A stretch of 64,000 nt of DNA from Bolinopsis microptera (lineage: Eukaryota; Ctenophora; Tentaculata; Lobata; Bolinopsidae). Both the position numbers and the translations under genes were made by a program. Positions 1-12,774 of this stretch are shown here, piece by piece. The DNA is taken from contig NC_087083.1 of NCBI RefSeq assembly GCF_026151205.1, forward strand, positions 3,424,536 through 3,488,535, given 5' to 3'. Each line of letters starts with the position of its first letter. Position 1 is the stretch's first letter. The notes under the pieces were generated by a model that worked only from the letters and a program-made list of their open reading frames with translations, was not told where the DNA came from and did no database searches.

Positions 1-916
1 CCTACACACCGGCCCGGACAGTACTCCTGAAGAAAATACCTACACACCGGCCCGGAGTAGCGGCAGTATGTTATATAAGAAATAGAAACGTTGACCACTC
101 CGCAAGCAACCCTAGTATGAGCCACAATGTTAGGGTGGCATCAATTTAATAAAATGATAACTGTAACCACATACCAAAATGTAGCCAAGGTACGACTAAG
201 ACGTCTTTAAAAATGTACAACGGCCCTTATATGGGCAGCGTGCTATATTAGCTATTCAAGAGTCAAGTACCTGTCACCCAGTTACTGCGGGTCCCTTACT
301 ATCACCCACACGTAAACCAACTTCGGCCCAAGGTAACATTGGTCGAAGTTGGCTACATCTTGGTAACAGTAATAGTACAACAATTGCCATGTTACAATAA
401 GTAAAACCCGTGACTTCTCAGCTGAATCATTACCCATTTGTACAATTTCAATATTGTCATAGCAATCAGATTAAACCTAATGTTTGTTATTGTCCAAGAA
501 GGTACGTTGTTGTCATAAAACATTGAGGATCAGTAGCCATGGCAACTGTAGTAACTGTAGTAACTGCGGAGTGTGGTAACTGCAGTAACTGCAGTAACTA
601 TGGTAACCAATATGTTAAGGTGGCATGAAGAAGAGGGAGCTAACAAAATACAGATTAATGGTAGCAGACTACAAGGTAAATAACAAGCCAGGAGAGAGCT
701 GACTAAGGCACTGTATGACGGCGAGATGTACACTGTGTGTGTACTCTGCTCACAATACCTGCTGATTAAAGATTCAAATGTCAGCTCCGCTAGTGGCGTT
801 CCCCGCCCACGTGACTCCTCCCGCCCACGTGACTCCTAATCAGACAAGGGTCGACTAATTACGCAGTGACGTAACCTGGAGTAGCAGAGAGTGCTCTATA
901 CCTACAGCACATTATA
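1..916. other. Unassigned sequence with an RFX X-box
   Basis: No gene seen. It holds a short direct repeat at 1-54 (tacacaccggcccgga twice), several gtaactg repeats at 545-605 and an X-box motif at 533-546. It is probably 3' flank of the LRR gene. Confidence 0.5.
533..546. promoter_or_regulatory. RFX X-box-like motif
   Basis: GTAGCCATGGCAAC matches the RFX-factor consensus GTNRCC(N0-3)RGYAAC in both half sites. RFX factors regulate ciliary genes in animals. Use here is not shown. Confidence 0.4.
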
Positions 917-1488
917 GAGCCTTTCAAACAAGGCCTTTCAAACAGGGCCTTTCAAACAGGGTCTTTTAAACGGGGCCTTTCAAACAGGGCCTTCCAAACA
1001 GAGCCTTTCAAACAGGGCCTTCCAAACGGGGCTTCCGAACAGAGCCTTTCAAACAAAGCCTTTCAAACGGGGCTTCCGAACAGAGCCTTTCAAGCAGGGC
1101 CTTCCAAACAGGGCCTCTCAAACAGGGCGTTCCGAACAGAGCCTTTCAAACAGAGCCTTTCAAACGGGGCTTCCGAACAAGGCCTTCCAAACAGAGCCTT
1201 TTAAACAGGGCCTTCCAAACAGAGCCTTTTAAACAGGGCCTTTCAAACAGAGCCTTTCGGACGGGGCTTTTCAATCAAGGCCTTTCAAACAAGGCCACTC
1301 AAACAGGGCCTTTTAAACAGAAACTTTCAAACAGAGCCTTTCAAACAGGGCCTTTTAAACAGGGCCTTTCAAACAGGGCCTTTCAAACAAGGCCTTTCAA
1401 ACAGGGCCTTTTAAACAGAGCCTTTCAAACAGGGCCTTTCGGATGGGCCTTTTAAACAGGGCCTCCCAAACAGAGCCCTTTCAAGTTA
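917..1488. repeat. 14-bp minisatellite (gggcctttcaaaca)
   Basis: About 41 imperfect tandem copies of a 14-bp unit. The last 110 bp are also the first 110 bp of the 3-kb duplicated unit (1381 and 4379). Confidence 0.95.
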
Positions 1489-2400
1489 ATTATAATATCG
1501 ATCCTTTTATTTTAAGGTAATTGGTTTGCAAACATGTAAAACTCCAGCAATCCTAAAACTTTGTCTAAGGATTGAGAAGGTGGTTAGTACCTGACAGTGT
1601 TAATATTAGAGAATTAGGTGAGATGAACAAAATTAAACCTTATTGAGAGAGCTTGAAATGATATTTTATATCATCAAGATCGCTTTGTTTCACGAATTTC
1701 ATTGTTGATGTCTCTGCAATTTTTACGTTTTTTCAAGTCAGCACTATCATCAAATTAAAATGAACATTTTGGTACTCGATAAAAGGCATACCCACAAGAA
1801 CCAGTATGATCCTACCTACCTGCTATGCCGAGAAGCATTTCGTTTAAAAGTTATAGTCGTTTTGCAGAGTTACAGAATAATAGCCACTGACGACGACACA
1901 GATACGTATACTACGTATTATATACGTATTATATACGTATTATACACGTAATATAAGGGGTGTGAAGAGATTTCAGGTTACAAGGCAAGAAACAAAATAA
2001 AACAATCTGTAGCACAGTACGCACAAAATGTATACATCTAACAAAATGGGTATTACAAGTACAACCAAGATTTTACCCGTACCAATCTTTCCATCCTATC
2101 ATCACACGAAAAAGTAATTTTCAGTGCACAAATTGCTAATTTAAATGATAATTGATATGACTATTCTTACTCTTAGGCAAATTATTGCGTTCTTTAATAC
2201 AACTGTGTGGTATAATATTCCGTTAAGAAATTTGTATTTGAAATAGTTCCAGGTCGATTTTGTGTATCATTTTTGTATAATTTTTCAATTCTAAAAAATA
2301 TCAAAATACTAATTGTTAAAAACTCTTTTCCTTACAAGATTCACTATAAAAGTTATTAGCATAATAGCAATACAAAAATGCTGTTCCGCTTTCTTAAACT

Positions 2401-2540
2401 ACAAAAAGACTTTTGCTATAGTAACGCGTGTGTTGCTAAAGTAACGCGTGTGTTGCTATAGTAACGCGTGTGTGTTGTTATAGTAACGCGTGTGTGTTGC
2501 TATAGTAACGCGCGTGTTGCTATAGTGACGAGTGTGTTGA
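2401..2540. repeat. 20-bp repeat with X-box-like core, copy 1
   Basis: Seven or so units of ttgctatagtaacgcgtgtg lying just past the stop of exon B on the minus strand. The gttgctatagtaac core resembles an RFX site. The same array is at 5399-5538. Confidence 0.85.
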
Positions 2541-2545
2541 CATGG

Positions 2546-2664
2546 TTACAATGTACCAACAGCTGCTCGTATAGCGCTAACGTCCATGTGGAACGCTGGT
2601 TTTCCTTCTTGAACACTAAAAAGCTTTCTCTGGAAGTACTCTCTGATGCAACTCATACCTGCAT
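2546..2664 (-). CDS. LRR gene alternative last exon B, copy 1
   Basis: The copy of 5544-5662 in the first unit of the 3-kb duplication, with identical reading frame and stop. It is the most downstream coding segment seen for this gene. Confidence 0.55.
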
Positions 2665-5600
2665 CTGAAAAAGATAGAGGAGGTTAGTTCTACAGTTTAA
2701 TAGGTAGGGAGAAGTTAGTTCTACAGTTTAATATGTAGGGAGAGGTTAGTTCTACAGTTTAATAGGTAGAGGAGGTTAGTTCTAAGGTTCTACAGTTTAA
2801 TAGGTAGGGAGAGGTTAGTTCTACAGTTTAATAGGTAGATAGAGGTTAGTTTTACAGTCTAATAGGTATATGTTAGTTCTACAGTTTAAAAGGTAGGGAG
2901 AGGTTAGTTTTACAGTTTAATAGGTAGGGAGAGGTTAGTTCTACAGTTTAATAGGTAGGGAGAGGTTAGTTCTACAGTTTAATAGGTAGAGGTTAGTTCT
3001 ACAGTTTAATATGTAGGGAGAGGTTAGTTCTACAGTTTAATAGGTAGGGAGAGGTTAGTTCTACAGTTTAATAGGTAGGGAGAGGTTAGTTCTACAGTTT
3101 AATAGGTAGGGAGAGGTTAGTTCTACAGTTTAATAGGTAGATAGAGGTTAGTTTTACAGTTTAATAGGTATATGTTAGTTCTACAGTTTAAAAGGTAGAG
3201 AGAGGTTAGTTTTACAGTTTAATAGGTAGGGAGAGGTTAGTTTTACAGTTTAATAGGTAGGGAGAGGTTAGTTCTACAGTTTAATAGGTAGGGAGAGATT
3301 AGTTTTACAGTTTAAAAGGTAGGGAGAGGTTAGTTCTACAGTTTAATAGGTAGGGAGAGGTTAGTTCTACAGTTTAATAGGTAGGGAGAGGTTAGTTCTA
3401 CAGTTTAATAGGTATATGTTAGTTCTACACGTATATCTAAATACAACATTCGTCTGATACGAAACTTTTTGAGATATTTTAGCCTAAATTACGAGTTAAG
3501 TTTAAATCAAGTTGAGTTAAAGCTTTAAAATAGGTGATGAAACTAAGGCTGGTTGCTATGACTACCATAATAATTAAACTAATGCAGGTGTGCAAAAGTT
3601 TGTTTTAGTGACTGTGTGACTACACGAATTGTAATTAGTTAATTGATGAATAATGCATAATGATGTTATTCGTGATGTTGCACCGCACGGCCCCGTCACT
3701 ATAGCAACCGTCGCGCAACGGGAATTCACCACTTGCGTGCGGCGCGACGGCATTTGTCTGAAGATCTCACCAGAGCGGCTAACGGGTCACAGAATGAGGG
3801 AGGAAGAGAAAGTGCTCTAAAATAACCTGTCAAATATATTGAAATGACAAGTAAGTGCGTTCTAGATTACTGAACTCATGCATACCTATCTTCAGCACAA
3901 CCAGGGGTCTTCACAAGATTAAGAGAGCCCCCTGTAGTTCCAACAGCTACTACATCAACTACTTGAAGAGTATGTTTTCCTTTATGTATACTAAAATATT
4001 TTCTCAGAAAATACTCTCGGATAGATTTCATGCCGGCACCTAGAACGTTCACAAAAATTAAAATACAGTGCTTCTATTTTAGTACGCGTTTCTCCTGCAT
4101 TTGATGTAAAATAAATCTTTATATGAATTATAATATTTTTGATCTGTATTATCTCCGAAATTTAGCTTATGACAAGAAATATTGGCAGAAATTACAATGA
4201 AGTTTTTAATATTTAGTTATTTGTTTTAGGGAAAGATTAGACTTGGGCGTTGTTTTTAACTATCCCTTGTTTAGAACTTTGATTTAATACTAATAGTTCC
4301 TCCCGTACCTCGCTGCTCGCGATCATTTTCTTAATAAAATGTTTCCCTCCCAAAAGTAGTTTCAGAAATCAGCCAAGATTTCAAACAAGGCCTTTCAAAC
4401 AGGGCCTTTTAAACAGAGCCTTTCAAACAGGGCCTTTCGGATGGGCCTTTTAAACAGGGCCTCCCAAACAGAGCCCTTTCAAGTTAATTATAATATCGAT
4501 CCTTTTATTTTAAGGTAATTGGTTTGCAAACATGTAAAACTCCAGCAATCCTAAAACTTTGTCTAAGGATTGAGAAGGTGGTTAGTACCTGACAGTGTTA
4601 ATATTAGAGAATTAGGTGAGATGAACAAAATTAAACCTTATTGAGAGAGCTTGAAATGATATTTTATATCATCAAGATCGCTTTGTTTCACGAATTTCAT
4701 TGTTGATGTCTCTGCAATTTTTACGTTTTTTCAAGTCAGCACTATCATCAAATTAAAATGAACATTTTGGTACTCGATAAAAGGCATACCCACAAGAACC
4801 AGTATGATCCTACCTACCTGCTATGCCGAGAAGCATTTCGTTTAAAAGTTATAGTCGTTTTGCAGAGTTACAGAATAATAGCCACTGACGACGACACAGA
4901 TACGTATACTACGTATTATATACGTATTATATACGTATTATACACGTAATATAAGGGGTGTGAAGAGATTTCAGGTTACAAGGCAAGAAACAAAATAAAA
5001 CAATCTGTAGCACAGTACGCACAAAATGTATACATATAACAAAATGGGTATTACAAGTACAACCAAGATTTTACCCGTACCAATCTTTCCATCCTATCAT
5101 CACACGAAAAAGTAATTTTCAGTGCACAAATTGCTAATTTAAATGATAATTGATATGACTATTCTTACTCTTAGGCAAATTATTGCGTTCTTTAATACAA
5201 CTGTGTGGTATAATATTCCGTTAAGAAATTTGTATTTGAAATAGTTCCAGGTCGATTTTGTGTATCATTTTTGTATAATTTTTCAATTCTAAAAAATATC
5301 AAAATACTAATTGTTAAAAACTCTTTTCCTTACAAGATTCACTATAAAAGTTATTAGCATAATAGCAATACAAAAATGCTGTTCCGCTTTCTTAAACTAC
5401 AAAAAGACTTTTGCTATAGTAACGCGTGTGTTGCTAAAGTAACGCGTGTGTTGCTATAGTAACGCGTGTGTGTTGTTATAGTAACGCGTGTGTGTTGCTA
5501 TAGTAACGCGCGTGTTGCTATAGTGACGAGTGTGTTGACATGGTTACAATGTACCAACAGCTGCTCGTATAGCGCTAACGTCCATGTGGAACGCTGGTTT

Positions 5601-8600
5601 TCCTTCTTGAACACTAAAAAGCTTTCTCTGGAAGTACTCTCTGATGCAACTCATACCTGCATCTGAAAAAGATAGAGGAGGTTAGTTCTACAGTTTAATA
5701 GGTAGGGAGAAGTTAGTTCTACAGTTTAATATGTAGGGAGAGGTTAGTTCTACAGTTTAATAGGTAGAGGAGGTTAGTTCTAAGGTTCTACAGTTTAATA
5801 GGTAGGGAGAGGTTAGTTCTACAGTTTAATAGGTAGATAGAGGTTAGTTTTACAGTCTAATAGGTATATGTTAGTTCTACAGTTTAAAAGGTAGGGAGAG
5901 GTTAGTTTTACAGTTTAATAGGTAGGGAGAGGTTAGTTCTACAGTTTAATAGGTAGGGAGAGGTTAGTTCTACAGTTTAATAGGGAGAGGTTAGTTCTAC
6001 AGTTTAATAGGTAGGGAGAGGTTAGTTCTACAGTTTAATAGGTAGGGAGAGGTTAGTTCTACAGTTTAATAGGTAGGGAGAGGTTAGTTCTACAGTTTAA
6101 TAGGTAGGGAGAGGTTAGTTCTACAGTTTAATAGGTAGATAGAGGTTAGTTTTACAGTTTAATAGGTATATGTTAGTTCTACAGTTTAAAAGGTAGAGAG
6201 AGGTTAGTTTTACAGTTTAATAGGTAGGGAGAGGTTAGTTTTACAGTTTAATAGGTAGGGAGAGGTTAGTTCTACAGTTTAATAGGTAGGGAGAGATTAG
6301 TTTTACAGTTTAAAAGGTAGGGAGAGGTTAGTTCTACAGTTTAATAGGTAGGGAGAGGTTAGTTCTACAGTTTAATAGGTAGGGAGAGGTTAGTTCTACA
6401 GTTTAATAGGTATATGTTAGTTCTACACGTATATCTAAATACAACATTCGTCTGATACGAAACTTTTTGAGATATTTTAGCCTAAATTACGAGTTAAGTT
6501 TAAATCAAGTTGAGTTAAAGCTTTAAAATAGGTGATGAAACTAAGGCTGGTTGCTATGACTACCATAATAATTAAACTAATGCAGGTGTGCAAAAGTTTG
6601 TTTTAGTGACTGTGTGACTACACGAATTGTAATTAGTTAATTGATGAATAATGCATAATGATGTTATTCGTGATGTTGCACCGCACGGCCCCGTCACTAT
6701 AGCAACCGTCGCGCAACGGGAATTCACCACTTGCGTGCGGCGCGACGGCATTTGTCTGAAGATCTCACCAGAGCGGCTAACGGGTCACAGAATGAGGGAG
6801 GAAGAGAAAGTGCTCTAAAATAACCTGTCAAATATATTGAAATGACAAGTAAGTGCGTTCTAGATTACTGAACTCATGCATACCTATCTTCAGCACAACC
6901 AGGGGTCTTCACAAGATTAAGAGAGCCCCCTGTAGTTCCAACAGCTACTACATCAACTACTTGAAGAGTATGTTTTCCTTTATGTATACTAAAATATTTT
7001 CTCAGAAAATACTCTCGGATAGATTTCATGCCGGCACCTAGAACGTTCACAAAAATTAAAATACAGTGCTTCTATTTTAGTACGCGTTTCTCCTGCATTT
7101 GATGTAAAATAAATCTTTATATGAATTATAATATTTTTGATCTGTATTATCTCCGAAATTTAGCTTATGACAAGAAATATTGGCAGAAATTACAATGAAG
7201 TTTTTAATATTTAGTTATTTGTTTTAGGGAAAGATTAGACTTGGGCGTTGTTTTTAACTATCCCTTGTTTAGAACTTTGATTTAATAGTTCCTCCCGTAC
7301 CTCGCTGCTCGCGATCATTTTCTTAATAAAATGTTTCCCTCCCAAAAGTAGTTTCAGAAATCAGCCAAGAAATCTTGACAATTCCAACGATCTCATCAAC
7401 GTACGAAAGATTCGTCAGATAATTTTTAAATGAATAAAAATATTAGTAACTGATCGGTAAACTGTTGTCAAGCTTTAAGAAGTGTTTTTCTCGAAAGTTT
7501 GCACCCTAGATTTTTAGCCAAGGTGACTTTATGCCTCAAGGCATAACAAAGCATTGGACCCAAGATCAACGTATCCAGAACCTCAGGGGGAGGGGGGGAC
7601 CTCAGGATGAAAACAGTTAGCCCCGAAACACTGTGGCCTACAGAAATTCAAGATTAAGCGAAGGAAGTGATACTTTTACTTTCAATGTCGCGGGAGCACG
7701 CAATTTTTGGGCACAACGCCTTGGCGCAGGAATTTACTGATAAATGAAAATCGAAATGTAAGCATTTTTATTTACAGCTCGATATTTTTTTCGAAAAATG
7801 ATTTCAAACCAGGAAATGCTCGATTACAGAAATGAGTGTTCTCAAAAAACTCTTTTTTTTGTGTGTGGGAATGATGCTTAAAACGATCACTGAACTTTCT
7901 GTGAAGTCACTCGACCTGGACGACACTAAACCCTGTTTTGGTGTATAATATACAGTATATATGGGTCCTTAATAGTTGTATTACATTTTTTGGTTAAATT
8001 TTCTATCCCAAAAATAACAGATGGAGATCGATATTGACAACAGTAGAAGTGTGTTGCTATGGTGATGTGAGTTTAACAAACCTATTATAGTATTATTAGG
8101 GTCCTCCATGGGATTGTTGGTACACTCAATAATGGAAATCTTGGAAAGTCGGACAATCTCCGCTGGCAGAGCAGATACTCCGTTATCAGCAAACCTGAAC
8201 TCCTGGAATATGTGTTAGCTAGTATTGGCAGAGCAGACACTCCGTTATCAGCAAACCTGAACTCCTGGAATATGTGTTATTTAGTATTGGCAGAGCAGAC
8301 ACTCCGTTATCAGCAAACCTGAACTCCTGGAATATGTGTTATTTAGTATTGGCAGAGCAGACACTCCGTTATCAGCAAACCTGAACTCCTGGAATATGTG
8401 TTAGCTAGTATTGGCAGAGCAGACACTCCGTTATCAGCAAACCTGAACTCCTGGAATATGTGTTAGCTAGTATTGGCAGAGCAGACACTCCGTTATCAAC
8501 AAACCTGAACTCCTGGAATATGTGTTATTTAGTATTGGCAGAGCAGACACTCCGTTATCAGCAAACCTGAACTCCTGGAATATGTGTTATTTAGTATTGG

Positions 8601-11600
8601 CAGAGCAGACACTCCGTTATCAGCAAACCTGAACTCCTGGAATATGTGTTATTTAGTATTGGCAGAGCAGACACTCCGTTATCAGCAAACCTGAACTCCT
8701 GGAATATGTGTTATTTAGTATTGGCAGAGCAGACACTCCGTTATCAGCAAACCTGAACTCCTGGAATATGTGTTATTTAGTATTGGCAGAGCAGACACTC
8801 CGTTATCAGCAAACCTGAACTCCTGGAATATGTGTTATTTAGTATTGGCAGAGCAGACACTCCGTTATCAGCAAACCTGAACTCCTGGAATATGTGTTAG
8901 CTAGTATTGGCAGAGCAGACACTCCGTTATCAACAAACCTGAACTCCTGGAATATGTGTTAGCTAGTATTGGCAGAGCAGACACTCCGTTATCAGCAAAC
9001 CTGAACTCCTGGAATATGTGTTATTTAGTATTGGCAGAGCAGACACTCCGTTATCAGCAAACCTGAACTCCTGGAATATGTGTTAGCTAGTATTGGCAGA
9101 GCAGACACTCCGTTATCAGCAAACCTGAACTCCTGGAATATGTGTTATTTAGTATTGGCAGAGCAGACACTCCGTTATCAGCAAACCTGAACTCCTGGAA
9201 TATGTGTTATTTAGTATTGGCAGAGCAGACACTCCGTTATCAGCAAACCTGAACTCCTGGAATATGTGTTATTTAGTATTGTAACTTGTTTTATTATAAT
9301 ACTAAAATAAAATAAATATTGTTTGTTTGGGGACCAGTTTTTGGTACACCGGCCAATGTTTAAAAATCATCAATCAAAAAACAAATTAATCAAAAAATAT
9401 TAGTAAAAGTAAAAGTACAGAAAGCATAATCTTGTTTCTCAAGGAGGAAGCAACTTACGGACAAATTGACCATCCCGTAGATAGTGGTGGGTAGTTTATC
9501 AAACGTGTTCCTGTTCAATATCAGACTCTGCAACAGGATAACTAGTCGTTATGGTAACAGGATAACTAGTTGTTATGGCAACATGATAACTAGTTGTTAT
9601 GGTAACAGGATAACTAGTTGTTATGGTAACAGGATAACTAGTTGTTATGGTAACAGGATAACTAGTTGTTATGGTAACAGGATAACTAGTTGTTATGGTA
9701 ACAGGATAACTAGTTGTTATGGTAACAGGATAACTAGTCGTTATGGTAACAGGATAACTAGTTGTTATGGCAACAGGATAACTAGTTGTTATGGTAACAG
9801 GATAACTAGTTGTTATGGTAACAGGATAACTAGTTGTTATGGTAACAGGATAACTAGTTGTTATGGTAACAGGATAACTAGTCGTTATGGTAACAGGATA
9901 ACTTGTTGTTATGGCAACAGGATAACTAGTTGTTATGGCAACAGGATAACTAGTTGTTATGGTAACATGATAACTAGTTGTTATGGTAACAGGATAACTA
10001 GTTGTTATGGTAACAGGATAACTAGTTGTTATGGCAACAGGATAACTAGTTGTTATGGCAACAGGATAACTTGTTGGTATGGCAACAGGATAACTAGTTG
10101 TTATGGTAACAGGATAACTAGTTGTTAGGGTAACAGGATAACTAGTTGTTATGGTAACATGATAACTAGTAGTTATGGTAACAGGATAACTAGTAGTTAT
10201 GGTAACATGATAACTAGTAGTTATGGTAACAGGATAACTAGTTGTTATGGTAACAGGATAACTTGTATTATATTAATCATCAATAATTAAATATTTAATT
10301 AGAGTGTCACATAGGTAGGTAGGTTCATCGTCCAATATTTAATAAAGTAAAACATTGATCCGATAATGTACGAAAGAGCACTATAAGATCTTAACACATA
10401 TCTTTATAAACTCTGAATACCTGAACGTTTCTAAGTTTGCCAATGTCACTAGGGATGGAGGAGATGTGACAGTCTGATATGTCGATGTACTGGAGGGACA
10501 CAGTTTCACACAGAGAGAGGGGCAAGTCTCTAAACTGGTTATGTGACAGGTCCACTATGAGGAGGTTACTGAGGGTTGAGAACCTGGCGGGAAGTTCTCT
10601 CAGACTGTTCTCTCTCAGATTCAGCACCTGTGTATTATCAGGGTAGTTGTTATGGTAACCTAGATATTATCAGGGTAGTTGTTATGGTAACCTGGGTATT
10701 ATCAGGGTAGTTGTTAGGGTAACCTGGGTATTATCAGGGTAGTTGTTAGGGTAACCTGGATATTATCAGGGTAGTTGTTATGGTAACCTGGATATTATCA
10801 GGGTAGTTGTTATGGTAACCTGGATATTATCAGGGTAGTTGTTATGGTAACCTGGGTATTATCAGGGTAGTTGTTATGGTAACCTGGATATTATCAGGGT
10901 AGTTGTTATGGTAACCTGGATAATATCAGAGTAGTTGTTATGGTAACCTGGGTATTATCAGGGTAGTTGTTATGGTAACCTGGATATTATCAGGGTAGTT
11001 GTTATGGTAACCTGGATATTATCAGGGTAGTTGTTATGGTAACCTGGGTATTATCAGGGTAGTTGTTATGGTAACCTGGATATTATCAGAGTAGTTGTTA
11101 TGGTAACCTGGATATTATCATGGTAGTTGTTAGGGTAACCTGGATATTATCATGGTAGTTGTTATGGTAACCTGGATATTATCAGGGTAGTTGTTATGGT
11201 AACCTGGGTATTATCAGGGTAGTTGTTATGGTAACCTGGATATTATCAGGGTAGTTGTTATGGTAACCTGGATATTATCAGGGGTAGTTGTTATGGTAAC
11301 CTGGATATTATCAGGGTAGTTGTTAGGGTAACCTGGATATTATCAGGGTAGTTGTTAGGGTAACCTGGATATTATCAGGGTAGTTGTTAGGGTAACCTGG
11401 ATATTATCAGGGTAGTTGTTATGGTAACCTGGATATTATCAGGGTAGTTGTTATGGTAACCTGGATATTATCAGGGTAGTTGTTATGGTAACCTGGATAT
11501 TATCAGGGTAGTTGTTATGGTAACCTGGATATTATCAGGGTAGTTGTTATGGTAACCTGGATATTATCAGGGTAGTTGTTATGGTAACCTGGATATTATC

Positions 11601-12740
11601 AGGGTAGTTGTTAGGGTAACCTGGATATTATAAGGGTAGTTGTTAGGGTAACCTGGATAATATCAGGGTAGTTGTTATGGTAACCTGGATATTATCAGGG
11701 TAGTTGTTAGGGTAACCTGGATATTATCAGGGTAGTTGTTAGGGTAACTAATAGTTACTAACTAGTATCTAGTTGTTTTAGCTGAGAACCTGCAAGAAGT
11801 TAAGGCTGGTTACAGTTTCTAGCCCTGCTCCAATCGTAATGAACTCTGTACTGTATAACTATAGCAACCCCCCCCCCTCCACACTGATCTGCAGGTTTGC
11901 AACTATAGCAACCCCCCCACACTGATATGCAGGTTTGTAACTATAGCAACCACCCACACTGATCTGCAGGTTTGTAACTATAGCAACCACCCACACTGAT
12001 CTGCAGGTTTGTAACTATAGCAACCCCCCACACTGACCTGCAGGTTTGTAACTATAGCAACCCCCCACACTGACCTGCAGGTTTGCAACTACAGCAACCC
12101 CCCCCCCACACTGATCTGCAGGTTTGTAACTATAGCAACCCCCCCCCACACTGATATGCAGGTTTGTAACTATAGCAACCACCCACACTGATCTGCAGGT
12201 TTGTAACTATAGTAACCACCCACACTGATATGCAGGTTTGTAACTATAGCAACCCCCCACACTGACCTGCAGGTTTGTAAGGTCACAGATCTTGTCTGGG
12301 ATCCACTTGAGTCCGTTACCGGAACACTGCAACTCCCGGATACAGTTCAACTTTAATATCTCCTCCGGAAATACCTGTTAGAGCGCTGTATTTTATACGT
12401 TCGTTTAATATCTAAAAGGAATATGAATAATGAATATGCCTCTTAAAATAAATAAGAGGAAATTACCATTTCCAATTCTCATAAAGCTTGTACAATTTAA
12501 AACGCAGCTCGTATATAGTATGTATAGTAACAGTTTATAGTAACAGTACTAGCTCGTACGGATAAGTTGTTGTTGCTGATGTTCAGTGTTCGGAGGTTGT
12601 AAAGCCACTCAAAGGTTTCAGGCAGCTTGTGGAGTGCGAGTTTGTTGATGCTGAGATCTCTCATTCCATACAACTGTCCAATACTATCCGGCAACCCAAC
12701 GAACCTGAATATGATCGTGAGGTAGAGAGTATATAATACA

Positions 12741-12774
<34 letters not shown>

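Larger units (their letters stand above)
1381..4378. repeat. 3-kb tandem duplication, copy 1
   Basis: 2998 bp directly repeated at 4379-7370. Differences seen: c to a at 2036/5034, two substitutions inside the 31-bp array, and a 6-bp deletion near 7288. Each copy carries exon B, exon A and two internal minisatellites. Confidence 0.95.
4379..7370. repeat. 3-kb tandem duplication, copy 2
   Basis: Second copy of 1381-4378, about 99.8 percent identical. The junction at 4378/4379 falls where agccaaga meets tttcaaacaagg. The copy end at 7370 passes into unique sequence. Confidence 0.95.

Noticed and set aside
1760-1951. Short plus-strand frames repeated at 1760/4758, 2468/5466 and 3855/6853
   Set aside because: They lie in the duplicated unit. 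Two are antisense to LRR exons A and B, and the third has no support.
8165-9290. CRISPR-like regular array
   Set aside because: The whole 62-bp unit repeats with no variable spacers, in animal DNA, and the unit is an exon-intron boundary.
9484-10128. Plus-strand frame of 214 codons (repeating GNRITSCY)
   Set aside because: It is a translation of the 24-bp array. 24 is divisible by three, so any phase stays open.
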